This document shows, piece after piece, positions 47,630 to 56,644 of a DNA stretch of 64,000 nt. The first letter of the stretch is position 1. The number at the start of each line of letters is the position of its first letter. The stretch lies in NCBI RefSeq assembly GCF_019237615.1, contig NZ_JAFAGT010000053.1, positions 17,949 to 81,948 of the forward strand. The letters are read 5' to 3'. Origin of the DNA: Roseateles sp. Lineage in GTDB: Bacteria > Pseudomonadota > Gammaproteobacteria > Burkholderiales > Burkholderiaceae_C. Both the position numbers and the translations under genes were made by a program. Below the pieces are notes generated by a model. It was not told the origin of the DNA, did not search any database, and saw nothing but the letters and a program-made list of their open reading frames with translations.

Positions 47630-49237
47630 ATGCCGGTTTTGAACACCCAGCTCAACCCCCGCTCGGCCGACTTCAAGGCCAATGCCGACGCGATGCGCGA
47701 GCTGATCACGGACCTCAACGCCCAGCTCGCGAGGATCGCGGCAGGCGGCGGCGAGGCCGCGCGCGCCAAGCACCAGGCCCGCGGCAAGCTGTTGCCCCGC
47801 GATCGCGTCGAGATGCTGCTGGACCCGGGCACGCCCTTCCTCGAACTGGCGCCGCTGGCTGGCCTGAACATGTACGACAACGCGGCCCCCGGTGGCGGCG
47901 TCGTGGCCGGCATTGGCCGCGTGTCGGGCGTGGACTGCATGATCGTGTGCAACGACGCCACCGTGAAGGGCGGCACCTACTACCCCATCACCGTCAAGAA
48001 GCATCTGCGGGCGCAGGAGATCGCGCAGCAGAACCGCCTGCCCTGCCTCTATCTGGTGGACAGCGGCGGCGCCAACCTGCCCAACCAGGACGAGGTCTTC
48101 CCCGACCGCGACCACTTTGGCCGCATCTTCTTCAACCAGGCCAACCTCAGCGCGCAAGGCATCCCGCAGATCGCCGTGGTGATGGGCTCGTGCACGGCCG
48201 GCGGCGCCTATGTGCCGGCGATGAGCGACGAGACCATCATCGTGAAGAACCAGGGCACCATCTTCCTGGGCGGCCCGCCGCTGGTGAAGGCCGCGACCGG
48301 CGAGGTCGTCACGGCCGAGGACCTGGGTGGCGGCGACGTGCACACCCGCCTGTCCGGCGTGGCCGACCACTTGGCCAACAACGACACGCACGCGCTGGCC
48401 CTCGCCCGCAACTCGGTCGCACGGCTGAACTGGTCGAAAGCGAATCCGCTCGCCATGCAGGCGCCCAAGGCGCCGGCGCATGACCCGGCCGAGTTGCACG
48501 GCGTCATCCCGACCGACACGCGCAAGCCCTTCGACGTGCGCGAGGTCATCGCCCGCATCGTCGACGGCTCGGAGTTCGACGAGTTCAAGGCCCGCTACGG
48601 CAACACGCTGGTCTGCGGTTTCGCGCACATCGAGGGCATGCCGGTGGGCATCGTCGCCAACAACGGCATCCTGTTCGCCGAGAGCGCCAACAAGGGCGCG
48701 CACTTCATCGAGCTGTGCTGCCAGCGCAAGATCCCGCTGGTGTTCCTGCAGAACATCACCGGCTTCATGGTGGGCCGCAAGTATGAGAACGAGGGCATCG
48801 CCCGTGCCGGCGCCAAGATGGTGACGGCGGTGGCCTGCGCGCAGGTGCCCAAGTTCACGGTCATCATTGGCGGCTCGTTCGGTGCCGGCAACTACGGCAT
48901 GTGTGGCCGCGCGTACTCACCGCGCTTCCTGTGGATGTGGCCCAACGCGCGCATCTCGGTCATGGGCGGCGAGCAGGCCGCCAGCGTGCTGAGCACCATC
49001 CGCCGCGATGGCATCGAGGCCAAGGGCGGCTCCTGGAGCGTCGAAGAGGAAGAGGCCTTCAAGGCACCCATCCGCCAGCAGTACGAGGACCAGGGCCATC
49101 CCTACTACGCGTCGGCGCGGCTGTGGGACGATGGCGTCATCGACCCCGCAGACACGCGCCGCGTGCTGGCGCTGGGGCTGTCGGCTTCGCTGAACGCGCC
49201 CATCCCCGAGACCAAGTTCGGCGTGTTCCGGATGTGA
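47630..49237 (+). CDS. liuB: Methylcrotonyl-CoA carboxylase, carboxyltransferase subunit
   Basis: The 535-residue protein is a carboxyltransferase beta subunit of the MCC type: [71 protein letters not shown] and [18 protein letters not shown]. With MccA (56645-58627) it carboxylates 3-methylcrotonyl-CoA in leucine breakdown. ATG 47630 has GGAG in front and a 20-bp palindrome just before that. It is the first gene of the liu-bio run; the GNAT gene starts within its stop (TGATG). Confidence 0.94.
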   Translation: MPVLNTQLNPRSADFKANADAMRELITDLNAQLARIAAGGGEAARAKHQARGKLLPRDRVEMLLDPGTPFLELAPLAGLNMYDNAAPGGGVVAGIGRVSGVDCMIVCNDATVKGGTYYPITVKKHLRAQEIAQQNRLPCLYLVDSGGANLPNQDEVFPDRDHFGRIFFNQANLSAQGIPQIAVVMGSCTAGGAYVPAMSDETIIVKNQGTIFLGGPPLVKAATGEVVTAEDLGGGDVHTRLSGVADHLANNDTHALALARNSVARLNWSKANPLAMQAPKAPAHDPAELHGVIPTDTRKPFDVREVIARIVDGSEFDEFKARYGNTLVCGFAHIEGMPVGIVANNGILFAESANKGAHFIELCCQRKIPLVFLQNITGFMVGRKYENEGIARAGAKMVTAVACAQVPKFTVIIGGSFGAGNYGMCGRAYSPRFLWMWPNARISVMGGEQAASVLSTIRRDGIEAKGGSWSVEEEEAFKAPIRQQYEDQGHPYYASARLWDDGVIDPADTRRVLALGLSASLNAPIPETKFGVFRM

Positions 49238-49767
49238 TGGATATCCGGCCTCTGCGCACGAGCGACTCGCTCGAAGAACTGACCCGGCTGCTGCACGCGT
49301 CCTACGCCAGCCTGGCCGCCCAGGGCTGGAACTTCACCGGCGTGGACCAGACCGTGGACGTCACGCGCGACCGCCTGGCCGGCGCCCAGGGCTTCGTCGC
49401 CGAATTGAATGGTCGCCTCGTCGGCACCGTGGCCGTGCGCGGCCCCAAACCCGCCGGCGAGGCCTACATCGTCGACCCGCCGCCACCGCTGTACACCACG
49501 CCGGGCACGGCCATACTGTCCCAGCTCGCCGTGCACCCGGACTGCCGCGGCCTGGGACTGGGCGAGCAGCTGATGGACGCCGCCGAGGCCTGGGCCCGAG
49601 GACAGGGCTTCGCGCAGCTGGCCCTCGACACCGCCGAGCCCGCCGCCGCGCTGCGCCGCCGCTACGAGCGCCGCGGCTACACCGCCGCGGGCGGCGTGCA
49701 ATGGCGCGGCAAGACCTACGCCAGCGTGCTGATGGTCAAGGCGCTGGGGCCGGAGACGACGGCATGA
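49237..49767 (+). CDS. GNAT-family acetyltransferase
   Basis: The 176-residue protein shows the GNAT fold: FVAELNGRLVGTVAVRGP, then AILSQLAVHPDCRGLGLGEQ (acetyl-CoA loop of the R/Q-x-x-G-x-G type) and LALDTAEPAAALRRRYERRG. It would acetylate a small amine or protein; the substrate is unknown. Its ATG shares a base with the liuB stop and its stop overlaps the next start (ATGA), so it is part of the coupled run, perhaps recruited rather than needed for leucine breakdown. Confidence 0.88.
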   Translation: MDIRPLRTSDSLEELTRLLHASYASLAAQGWNFTGVDQTVDVTRDRLAGAQGFVAELNGRLVGTVAVRGPKPAGEAYIVDPPPPLYTTPGTAILSQLAVHPDCRGLGLGEQLMDAAEAWARGQGFAQLALDTAEPAAALRRRYERRGYTAAGGVQWRGKTYASVLMVKALGPETTA

Positions 49768-50963
49768 AGCGGCTGAAGCCCTGGCTGCTGGCGAGCCTGC
49801 TCGCCGGCAGCGCGCTGGCGGCCGCGCAGCCGCCTGCACCGGCCGCGTCGGCCCCCGAGCGCTTGCAGGCCGATGTGCGTGAAGCCATCGTGCGCGTGCC
49901 GGCGCGCGTGGAAGACCCCTTCGGCAAACCCGTGCTGGGCGAGCTGCTGGTGACGACCTTCCGCCCGGCCGGCCCGGGCCCCTTCCCGCTCGCCATCATC
50001 AGCCATGGTCGCAGTTCGGACCAACGTGCCGCCTACAAGCGCCCGCGCTTCGAATCGGCGGCGCGCTACTTCGTGCGCAAGGGCTTTGCCGTCGCCGTGC
50101 CGCTGCGCCTTGGCTACGGCGAACTGGCCGAGGCGGGCGACCCGGAGTCCAGCGTGTCCTGCGACGCGCCGCGCTATGGCAGCGCACTGCAGGCAGCAGC
50201 CCAGCAGATCCTGGCGGTGCGCGAGTTCATGGGCCGTCAGGCCGACATCGACGCCGGCCGCACAGTGCTGGTCGGCGTGTCGGTAGGCGGCATCGCCACC
50301 ATCGGGGCCACCTCGGCCCATGCGCCCGGCCAGGTCGCCGCCATCAACTTCGCCGGCGGCCACGGCGGCAGCCCCGAGAGACATCCCGGCGCGCCCTGCC
50401 AGAGCGACCAGTTGCGCCGGCTCTACCGCTTCTATGCCGAGGCCAACGCCCGCACGACACCACCTACGCCCACGCTGTGGGTCTATGCAGAGAACGACCA
50501 GTTCTTCGGCCCCAGCTACGCCCGCCGCTGGGCCCGCGCCTATGCAGAAGGCGGCGGCAACGTGGACCTGCGCCTGCTGCCAGCCTTCGGCGCCGATGGT
50601 CATAGGCTCTTCACCGACGGCAACGACATCTGGCAGCCGCTGGTCGACGAGTTTCTGAAGCCGCTGGGCTTCAGCCAGCCAGGCGCCATTCCCGTGCCGG
50701 CTCCGGGTCAGCCGCTGGCCGGCGATGCCAGCGCGCCCGTCGGGTCCGGCGCAAAGCAACTGGCCGGCTTCCAGAAGTTCCTCGCCGCCAGGATGCCGCG
50801 CGCCTTCGCGATCGACGGTGAGGGCCGCTGGGGCTACGCTCAGGGCGACGACGCCCTCTCGCGCGCCCTTGCCTTGTGCCAGCGCAACGTCGGCAACGAC
50901 GGTACTCCCGTCAGTTGCCATCTCTACGCGGTCGACGAGACCGTGGTCAGGACCACCCCATGA
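49764..50963 (+). CDS. Exported alpha/beta-hydrolase (dienelactone-hydrolase-like)
   Basis: The 399-residue protein has a signal peptide (1-21, ending ALAAAQP), a hydrolase core with ISHGRSSDQRAAY, nucleophile elbow GVSVGGIATIG, an Asp in VYAENDQF and His in FGADGHRLF, and a C-terminal extension (about 290-399) with two Cys (LCQRN, VSCHL). It is periplasmic or secreted, so it stands apart from the cytosolic liu enzymes around it. The substrate is unknown. Start and stop overlap those of neighbours by 4 nt. Confidence 0.82.
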   Translation: MKRLKPWLLASLLAGSALAAAQPPAPAASAPERLQADVREAIVRVPARVEDPFGKPVLGELLVTTFRPAGPGPFPLAIISHGRSSDQRAAYKRPRFESAARYFVRKGFAVAVPLRLGYGELAEAGDPESSVSCDAPRYGSALQAAAQQILAVREFMGRQADIDAGRTVLVGVSVGGIATIGATSAHAPGQVAAINFAGGHGGSPERHPGAPCQSDQLRRLYRFYAEANARTTPPTPTLWVYAENDQFFGPSYARRWARAYAEGGGNVDLRLLPAFGADGHRLFTDGNDIWQPLVDEFLKPLGFSQPGAIPVPAPGQPLAGDASAPVGSGAKQLAGFQKFLAARMPRAFAIDGEGRWGYAQGDDALSRALALCQRNVGNDGTPVSCHLYAVDETVVRTTP

Positions 50964-51745
50964 CCCAACACCTCACGCTGACTCGCGACGGCCATGTGGC
51001 CCGCGTCACGCTGAACCGACCCGAGGTCCGCAACGCCTTCAACGAGGCACTGATCGCCGAGCTGACGCAGGCTTTTGCCACCTTGGGCCAGGACCCCACG
51101 CTGCGCGCCATCGTCCTCGCCGCCGAGGGCAAGGCCTTCTGCGCGGGCGCCGACCTGAACTGGATGAAGGCCATGGCCGGCTACTCCTGGGACGAGAACC
51201 ATGCCGATGCCACCAAGCTGGCCGACATGCTGTGGGCCATCTACAGCTGCCCGGTGCCGGTCGTTGCGCGCGTGCAGGGCGATGTCTACGCCGGCGGTGT
51301 GGGCCTGGCGGCGTGCGCGGACATCGTCGTCGCGGTGGATGCCGCGGGCTTCTGCCTCAGCGAGGCCAGGCTGGGCCTGCTGCCCGCCACCATCGGACCC
51401 TATGTCGTCAAGGCGCTGGGAGAGCAGGCCTCGCGGCGCTACTTCGTGACGGCCGAGCGCTTCTCCGCCGCCCAGGCGCACCAGTTGGGTCTGGTGCACG
51501 AAGTCGTCGCCGCCGACGCGCTGGACGCCAAGGTTGATGAACTCGCCGCCGCCATCTGCGCCAACGGGCCCGCCGCCGCGCGTGCCTGCAAACGCCTCGT
51601 CAAGGACGTGGCCGGCCGGGAGATCACGCCGGCGCTGCGCGATGACACTGCACGCCGCATCGCCGACATCCGCGCCAGCGCGGAGGGGCGCGAGGGCGTA
51701 CAGAGCTTCTTGAGCAAGTCAAAGCCGAGCTGGCTGCCGCAGTGA
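50960..51745 (+). CDS. liuC: Enoyl-CoA hydratase (methylglutaconyl-CoA hydratase type)
   Basis: The 261-residue crotonase-fold enzyme has VTLNRPEVRNAFNEALIAEL, the oxyanion-hole motif GKAFCAGADLNWMKAM, and GDVYAGGVGLAACADIVVAV. In the liu pathway it hydrates 3-methylglutaconyl-CoA, the MCC product, to HMG-CoA; this is inferred from motif and from the liuB/mccA/liuE context. It overlaps the previous gene by ATGA and the DUF4126 gene by GTGA. Confidence 0.92.
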   Translation: MTQHLTLTRDGHVARVTLNRPEVRNAFNEALIAELTQAFATLGQDPTLRAIVLAAEGKAFCAGADLNWMKAMAGYSWDENHADATKLADMLWAIYSCPVPVVARVQGDVYAGGVGLAACADIVVAVDAAGFCLSEARLGLLPATIGPYVVKALGEQASRRYFVTAERFSAAQAHQLGLVHEVVAADALDAKVDELAAAICANGPAAARACKRLVKDVAGREITPALRDDTARRIADIRASAEGREGVQSFLSKSKPSWLPQ

Positions 51746-52356
51746 ACCATCTCGACGCCGTCCACCTGCTCGCGCTGGCCGCCGCCCTCGGCTGGGCCAG
51801 CGGGCTGCGCCTGTACCTGACGGTGCTGCTGGTCGGCATCGCGGGGCACTGGGGCTGGATCGCGCTGCCGCCGGGCCTGCAGGTGCTGGCCTCGCCTCTG
51901 GTGATGACGTGTGCCGCGGCGCTGGCCGTCGTCGAGTTCCTGGCCGACAAGGTGCCGCTGGTCGACAGCGCCTGGGATGGGCTGCACACGCTGGTCCGCA
52001 TCCCCGCCGGCGCGGCATTGGTAGCAGGCCTCGTCAGCGGCTGGGCTGGCGACCATGGCGAGGCCTGGACCGTCGTCGCCGCGCTGATCGGCGGCGGCCT
52101 GGCGGCCACGGCGCATGCGGCCAAGGCCAGTACGCGCGCGGCGGTCAACGCTTCGCCTGAACCCTTCTCCAACATCGGCCTGTCGTTGCTGGGCGACGTG
52201 GCCGTACCCACCATGCTGTGGCTGGCCTGGGCGCACCCCCTCATCTTCTTCCCGCTGCTGGCGCTGGCGCTGGCCGTCATGGCCACGCTGATCTGGCTTT
52301 GCTTCAAGTTCCTGCGCGCGCTGCTCCGCCGCGTACGCCGACCCTCTCCCGCATGA
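51742..52356 (+). CDS. DUF4126-type membrane protein
   Basis: The 204-residue protein has about five to six hydrophobic segments (LALAAALGWASGLRLYLTVL; LVMTCAAALAVVEFLADKVP; VAALIGGGLAATAHA; LIFFPLLALALAVMATLIWL). DUF4126 is a membrane family without known function. Here it is translated between liuC and bioA; it could carry a pathway substrate or biotin precursor, but nothing shows this. The start is GTG 51742 overlapping the liuC stop. Confidence 0.85.
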   Translation: MNHLDAVHLLALAAALGWASGLRLYLTVLLVGIAGHWGWIALPPGLQVLASPLVMTCAAALAVVEFLADKVPLVDSAWDGLHTLVRIPAGAALVAGLVSGWAGDHGEAWTVVAALIGGGLAATAHAAKASTRAAVNASPEPFSNIGLSLLGDVAVPTMLWLAWAHPLIFFPLLALALAVMATLIWLCFKFLRALLRRVRRPSPA

Positions 52357-53642
52357 CCTCCTCCCAAGACCTCGCCAGCCGCAGCCGCGCGGCCGTCTGG
52401 CATCCCTGCACGCAGATGGCCCGCCTGGCCGACGTGCCGCCCCTGCCCATCGGCCGCGGTGATGGCCCCTGGCTCATCGACACCGACGGCCGCCGCTACT
52501 TCGACGCCAACTCGTCCTGGTGGGTCAACCTGTTCGGACACAGCGACCCGGCCCTGCACAACGCGATCAAGGCCCAGCTCGACACGCTGCCCCACGTGAT
52601 GCTGGCCGGCTGCACGCACGAGCCTGCGGTGCGGCTGGGCGAGCGGCTGTCCGCACGCACGCAAGGCCGGCTGGGCCATGTGTTCTTCGGCAGCGATGGC
52701 GCCAGCGCCGTCGAGATCGCGCTGAAGCAGAGCTTCCATGCGTGGAAGAACCGCGGCCAGGCCGACAAGCGCGAGTTCGTCTGCCTGAAGAACAGCTATC
52801 ACGGCGAGACGCTGGGCGCGCTCAGCGTGACCGACGTGCAGGTTTTCCGCGACGCCTACGACCCGCTGCTGATGCACGCGCACATCGTCGCGTCGCCCGA
52901 CGCGCGGCTGGGTAACGAGGCCCAGGCGCTGGCCGCGATGCGCACGTTGCTGGCCGAGCGGCATGCGCATATCGCCTGCGTCATCGTCGAGCCGCTGATC
53001 CAGGGCGCAGCCGGCATGGTCATGTACTCGCCCGGCTACCTGAAGGGCCTGCGCGAGCTGACGCGCGAGTTCGGCGTACACCTGATCGCCGACGAAATCG
53101 CCGTGGGCTGTGGGCGCACGGGCACCTTCTTCGCGTGGGAACAGACCGGCGCCGACTGGCCCGACTTCATGCTGCTGTCCAAGGGCATCACCGGCGGCAC
53201 GCTGCCGCTGTCGCTGGTGCTGACAACCGACGACGTGTTCGCCGCCTTCTGGAGCGAGGACGTCACGCGCGGCTTCCTGCACTCGCACTCCTACACCGGC
53301 AACCCGCTGGCCTGCGCCGCGGCCAATGCCGTGCTGGACCGCTTCGACGCCGGCCAGCTCGACGCCAACCGCGAGCAGGCCGAGCGCCTGACCCGCGCCT
53401 TCGCGCCCTTGGCCCCACGCGTGACCCATCTGCGCCAACGCGGCATGATCCTGGCCTTCGATGTGCCTGAAGCCCCACCCCGCTTCGCCGAGCGCTTCCA
53501 CCTCGCGGCGCGCGCGCATGAGTTGCTGATCCGACCGATCGGCTCGACCGTCTACCTGATGCCCCCCTACCTGATCGACGACGCGACCGCGGCCTTCCTG
53601 GCCCGTGCCGTGACGGCGACGCTGAACGATGTCCTTGCTTGA
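52353..53642 (+). CDS. bioA: Adenosylmethionine-8-amino-7-oxononanoate transaminase
   Basis: The 429-residue class III aminotransferase has HPCTQM, DANSSWWVNLFGH, FFGSDGASAVEIALK, ADEIAVGCGRTGTFFAWEQ, and the PLP Lys in LLSKGITGGTLPLSL. It makes DAPA from KAPA using SAM as amino donor, the penultimate part of biotin synthesis. Its ATG overlaps the DUF4126 stop (ATGA), and it overlaps bioF by 14 nt. Confidence 0.95.
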   Translation: MTSSQDLASRSRAAVWHPCTQMARLADVPPLPIGRGDGPWLIDTDGRRYFDANSSWWVNLFGHSDPALHNAIKAQLDTLPHVMLAGCTHEPAVRLGERLSARTQGRLGHVFFGSDGASAVEIALKQSFHAWKNRGQADKREFVCLKNSYHGETLGALSVTDVQVFRDAYDPLLMHAHIVASPDARLGNEAQALAAMRTLLAERHAHIACVIVEPLIQGAAGMVMYSPGYLKGLRELTREFGVHLIADEIAVGCGRTGTFFAWEQTGADWPDFMLLSKGITGGTLPLSLVLTTDDVFAAFWSEDVTRGFLHSHSYTGNPLACAAANAVLDRFDAGQLDANREQAERLTRAFAPLAPRVTHLRQRGMILAFDVPEAPPRFAERFHLAARAHELLIRPIGSTVYLMPPYLIDDATAAFLARAVTATLNDVLA

Positions 53643-54843
53643 TCACCTGAGCGCCAAGCTCAACGCCATCTCCGCGCAGAGCCTGACGCGCTCGCTGCGC
53701 CGCGCCGACAGCGGCACCGCACCGCGACAGACCATCAACGGCCGCGAGCTGCTGATGTTCTGCTCCAACGACTACCTGGGCCTGGCCGCCGAACCGGCGA
53801 TTGCCGAAGCCCTCGCCGATGGCGCGCGCCGCTGGGGCGGTGGCTCGGGGGCGTCGCCACTCGTCAGCGGCCACAGCGCCGCGCACGAGGCCGTCGCCGA
53901 CACGCTCGCACGCTGGTACGCGCCGCACATCCCGCAGGCTCGCGCCATCGGCTTCTGCACCGGCTACATGGCCAACCTGGCCGTCGTCACGGCGCTGGGT
54001 GACGAGCACACCGAGATCTTCTCGGAGCAGCTCAATCACGCGTCGCTGATCGACGCCGCGCGCCTGGCCAAGGCCAAGGTCACGCGCTTCCCGCATGCCG
54101 ACCTCGCGGCCTTGCGCGCGACGCTCACCGCCAGTACTGCCAAGGTCCGCCTCATCGTCACCGACGCCGTGTTCAGCATGGACGGCGACCTCGCGCCCCT
54201 GCCGGGCCTGCTGGCGCTGGCGGAGGAATTCGATGCCTGGCTCATCGTCGACGACGCCCACGGCTTCGGCGTACTGGGCGAGAACGGCCGCGGCTCGCTG
54301 GAGCATTTCGACCTGCGCAGTGAACGCCTCATCCTTGTCGGCACGCTGGGCAAGGCCGCCGGTCTTGCGGGCGCCTTCGTCGCGGCCCACGCCACCATCG
54401 TCGACTACCTGCTGCAGGCCGCGCGCAACTTCATCTTCTCGACCGCGTCGCCGCCGGCCATCGAGCATGCGCTGCTGACCAGCTTCGCGCTCATCGAAGG
54501 CCCGCTGGGCGCCGCGCGCCGTGCCCACCTCGTCGCGCTGCAGGCGCGGCTGCGCGATGGCCTGCTGGCGCTGATCGACCGCCACCCGCGCCTGGGCTGG
54601 TCGCTGACCGACGCCACCACGCCCATCCAGCCACTTGTCGTCGGCGGCAACGCCGAGGTCATGGCCCTGGCCGCCACGCTGGAGAGCGCTGGCCTGCGAG
54701 TGCCGGGCATACGCCCGCCGACGGTCGCCGACGGCACCGCTCGGCTGCGCATCACGCTGTGCGCGACGCATGCCGTGGCCGATGTGGACGCGCTGCTGGC
54801 CGCACTGGGCCGCGCCGCGGCGGCACAGGAGCAGGCTGCATGA
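53629..54843 (+). CDS. bioF: 8-Amino-7-oxononanoate synthase
   Basis: The 404-residue PLP enzyme shows [80 protein letters not shown] and a PLP Lys in [13 protein letters not shown]. It condenses pimeloyl-ACP/CoA with alanine to KAPA. It overlaps bioA by 14 nt and bioD by 4 nt. No pimeloyl genes (bioC, bioH) are in the window. Confidence 0.95.
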   Translation: MSLLDHLSAKLNAISAQSLTRSLRRADSGTAPRQTINGRELLMFCSNDYLGLAAEPAIAEALADGARRWGGGSGASPLVSGHSAAHEAVADTLARWYAPHIPQARAIGFCTGYMANLAVVTALGDEHTEIFSEQLNHASLIDAARLAKAKVTRFPHADLAALRATLTASTAKVRLIVTDAVFSMDGDLAPLPGLLALAEEFDAWLIVDDAHGFGVLGENGRGSLEHFDLRSERLILVGTLGKAAGLAGAFVAAHATIVDYLLQAARNFIFSTASPPAIEHALLTSFALIEGPLGAARRAHLVALQARLRDGLLALIDRHPRLGWSLTDATTPIQPLVVGGNAEVMALAATLESAGLRVPGIRPPTVADGTARLRITLCATHAVADVDALLAALGRAAAAQEQAA

Positions 54844-55520
54844 GCCGAGGCTTCTTCATCACAGGTACCGATACCGAGATCGGCAAGACCTTTGTCACCG
54901 CCGCACTGACCCGCGCTCTGGCCTTGCGCGGCCTGCGTGTGGCGCCCATCAAGTCGCTGGCGGCAGGTCAGGAGCTCGTCGACGGCCGCTGGGTCAACGA
55001 AGATGTCGCCACCCTGATGGCCGCGCAGAACCTGGGACTGGCCGACACCGAGGTCGGCCCGTTGCAGTACCGCGAGCCCTGCGCGCCTCATATCGCCGCC
55101 CGGCTCGAAGGCGGTGCCATCGACCGCGACGCGCTGCTGGCGGCCATCCGCACCACGGCAGCCAAGGCCGACATCGCGCTGGTAGAAGGGGTTGGCGGCT
55201 TCCGCGTGCCGCTCACCGACACCTGGGACACGGCCGACCTCGCCGTCGACCTCGACCTGCCCGTCATCCTGGTGGTGGGCCTGCGCCTGGGCTGCATCAA
55301 CCACGCACTGTTGACAGCAGAAGCCATCCGCGCCCGCGGCCTGACGCTGGTCGCCTGGGTGGCCAACACCGTCGACGTCCAGCAACCCCATGTCGCCGAC
55401 AATCTGGCCTCTTTGCAGGCTGGCTTGAAGGCGCCCTGCCTCGGGCATCTGCCCCGACTTTCCGACCCGCTGGCCGCGCCGGCGCGTCTCGACATTTCCC
55501 CCTTGGTGGCTTCCGCATGA
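54840..55520 (+). CDS. bioD: Dethiobiotin synthetase
   Basis: The 226-residue protein has the P-loop GTDTEIGKT near its start, [12 protein letters not shown] in the place of the usual KPVAAG motif, [11 protein letters not shown] and [20 protein letters not shown]. It closes the ureido ring of DAPA with CO2 and ATP. KS in place of KPV is a small change from E. coli BioD. It overlaps bioF and bioB by ATGA. Confidence 0.93.
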   Translation: MSRGFFITGTDTEIGKTFVTAALTRALALRGLRVAPIKSLAAGQELVDGRWVNEDVATLMAAQNLGLADTEVGPLQYREPCAPHIAARLEGGAIDRDALLAAIRTTAAKADIALVEGVGGFRVPLTDTWDTADLAVDLDLPVILVVGLRLGCINHALLTAEAIRARGLTLVAWVANTVDVQQPHVADNLASLQAGLKAPCLGHLPRLSDPLAAPARLDISPLVASA

Positions 55521-56557
55521 ACCAGATCCAGACCCTCACCCCCACGACCGACGCCGACCGCCGCCAGGCCAAGCCCTGGACCGTTGCCGAGGTCGCTGCG
55601 CTGTTCGAGCTGCCCTTCAACGACCTGCTGTTCCGCGCGCAGCAGGTGCATCGCGAGCATTTCGACGCCAACGCGGTTCAGTTGTCCACGCTGCTGTCCA
55701 TCAAGACCGGCGGCTGCGAGGAGGACTGCGCCTACTGCCCGCAGTCAGCCCACTTCGACACCGGCCTGAAGGCCGAGAAGCTGATCCCGCTCGAGGAGGT
55801 CATGGAAGCGGCGCGCGCCGCCAAGGCCAATGGCGCGACCCGCTTCTGCATGGGCGCCGCCTGGCGCTCGCCCAAGCCGCGCCACCTGGACGCCATCGGC
55901 GAGATGATTTCCGAGGTCAAGGCGCTGGGCCTGGAGACCTGCCTGACTGCCGGCATGCTGGAAGACGGCCAGGCCGAGCAGCTGAAGGAAGCGGGGCTGG
56001 ACTACTACAACCACAACCTGGACACGGCGCCTGAGTTCTATGGCCAGATCATCACGACGCGCACCTACCAGGACCGCCTCGACACGCTGGATCGCGTGCG
56101 TGCGCAAGGCCTGAAGGTCTGCTCCGGCGGCATCGTCGGCATGGGCGAGACGCGCCGCCAGCGCGCCGGCCTCATCGTGCAGCTGGCCAACCTCGATCCC
56201 TACCCCGAGAGCGTGCCCATCAACAACCTCGTGCAGGTCGAAGGCACACCGCTGGCCGGCACGGCGCCGCTGGACCCGCTGGAGTTCATCCGCACGATTG
56301 CGGTGGCCCGCATCACCATGCCGCGCGCCATGGTGCGCCTGTCGGCCGGCCGCGAGGAGATGCCTGAAACCATGCAGGCGCTGTGTTTCCTGGCTGGCGC
56401 CAACTCCATGTTCTACGGCGACAAGCTGCTGACCACCAGCAACCCGCAGGCCGAGAAGGACCGCGCGCTGCTGGAACGCCTGGGCATGCGCTGCTCGACC
56501 GAGGCCGAGCTGACGCCTTCGGAAGCGGCCGCCAAGGTGCAGGTCTGCACGCACTGA
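55517..56557 (+). CDS. bioB: Biotin synthase
   Basis: The 346-residue radical-SAM enzyme has CxxxCxxC at Cys67, Cys71 and Cys74 (CEEDCAYC), [22 protein letters not shown] and the Arg/Cys residues of the 2Fe-2S site ([22 protein letters not shown]). It inserts sulfur into dethiobiotin. It overlaps bioD by ATGA and is followed after 87 nt by mccA, the only real gap in the liu-bio run besides the 2-nt gap before liuE. Confidence 0.96.
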   Translation: MNQIQTLTPTTDADRRQAKPWTVAEVAALFELPFNDLLFRAQQVHREHFDANAVQLSTLLSIKTGGCEEDCAYCPQSAHFDTGLKAEKLIPLEEVMEAARAAKANGATRFCMGAAWRSPKPRHLDAIGEMISEVKALGLETCLTAGMLEDGQAEQLKEAGLDYYNHNLDTAPEFYGQIITTRTYQDRLDTLDRVRAQGLKVCSGGIVGMGETRRQRAGLIVQLANLDPYPESVPINNLVQVEGTPLAGTAPLDPLEFIRTIAVARITMPRAMVRLSAGREEMPETMQALCFLAGANSMFYGDKLLTTSNPQAEKDRALLERLGMRCSTEAELTPSEAAAKVQVCTH

Positions 56558-56644
56558 CCCCTGCAACATCGCGCGCCAGCGGCCTACCAACCCACGGCGC
56601 GTCCCGATCCCGAATCCACAAGAAGACGGCTGAGGAGACCCCGA

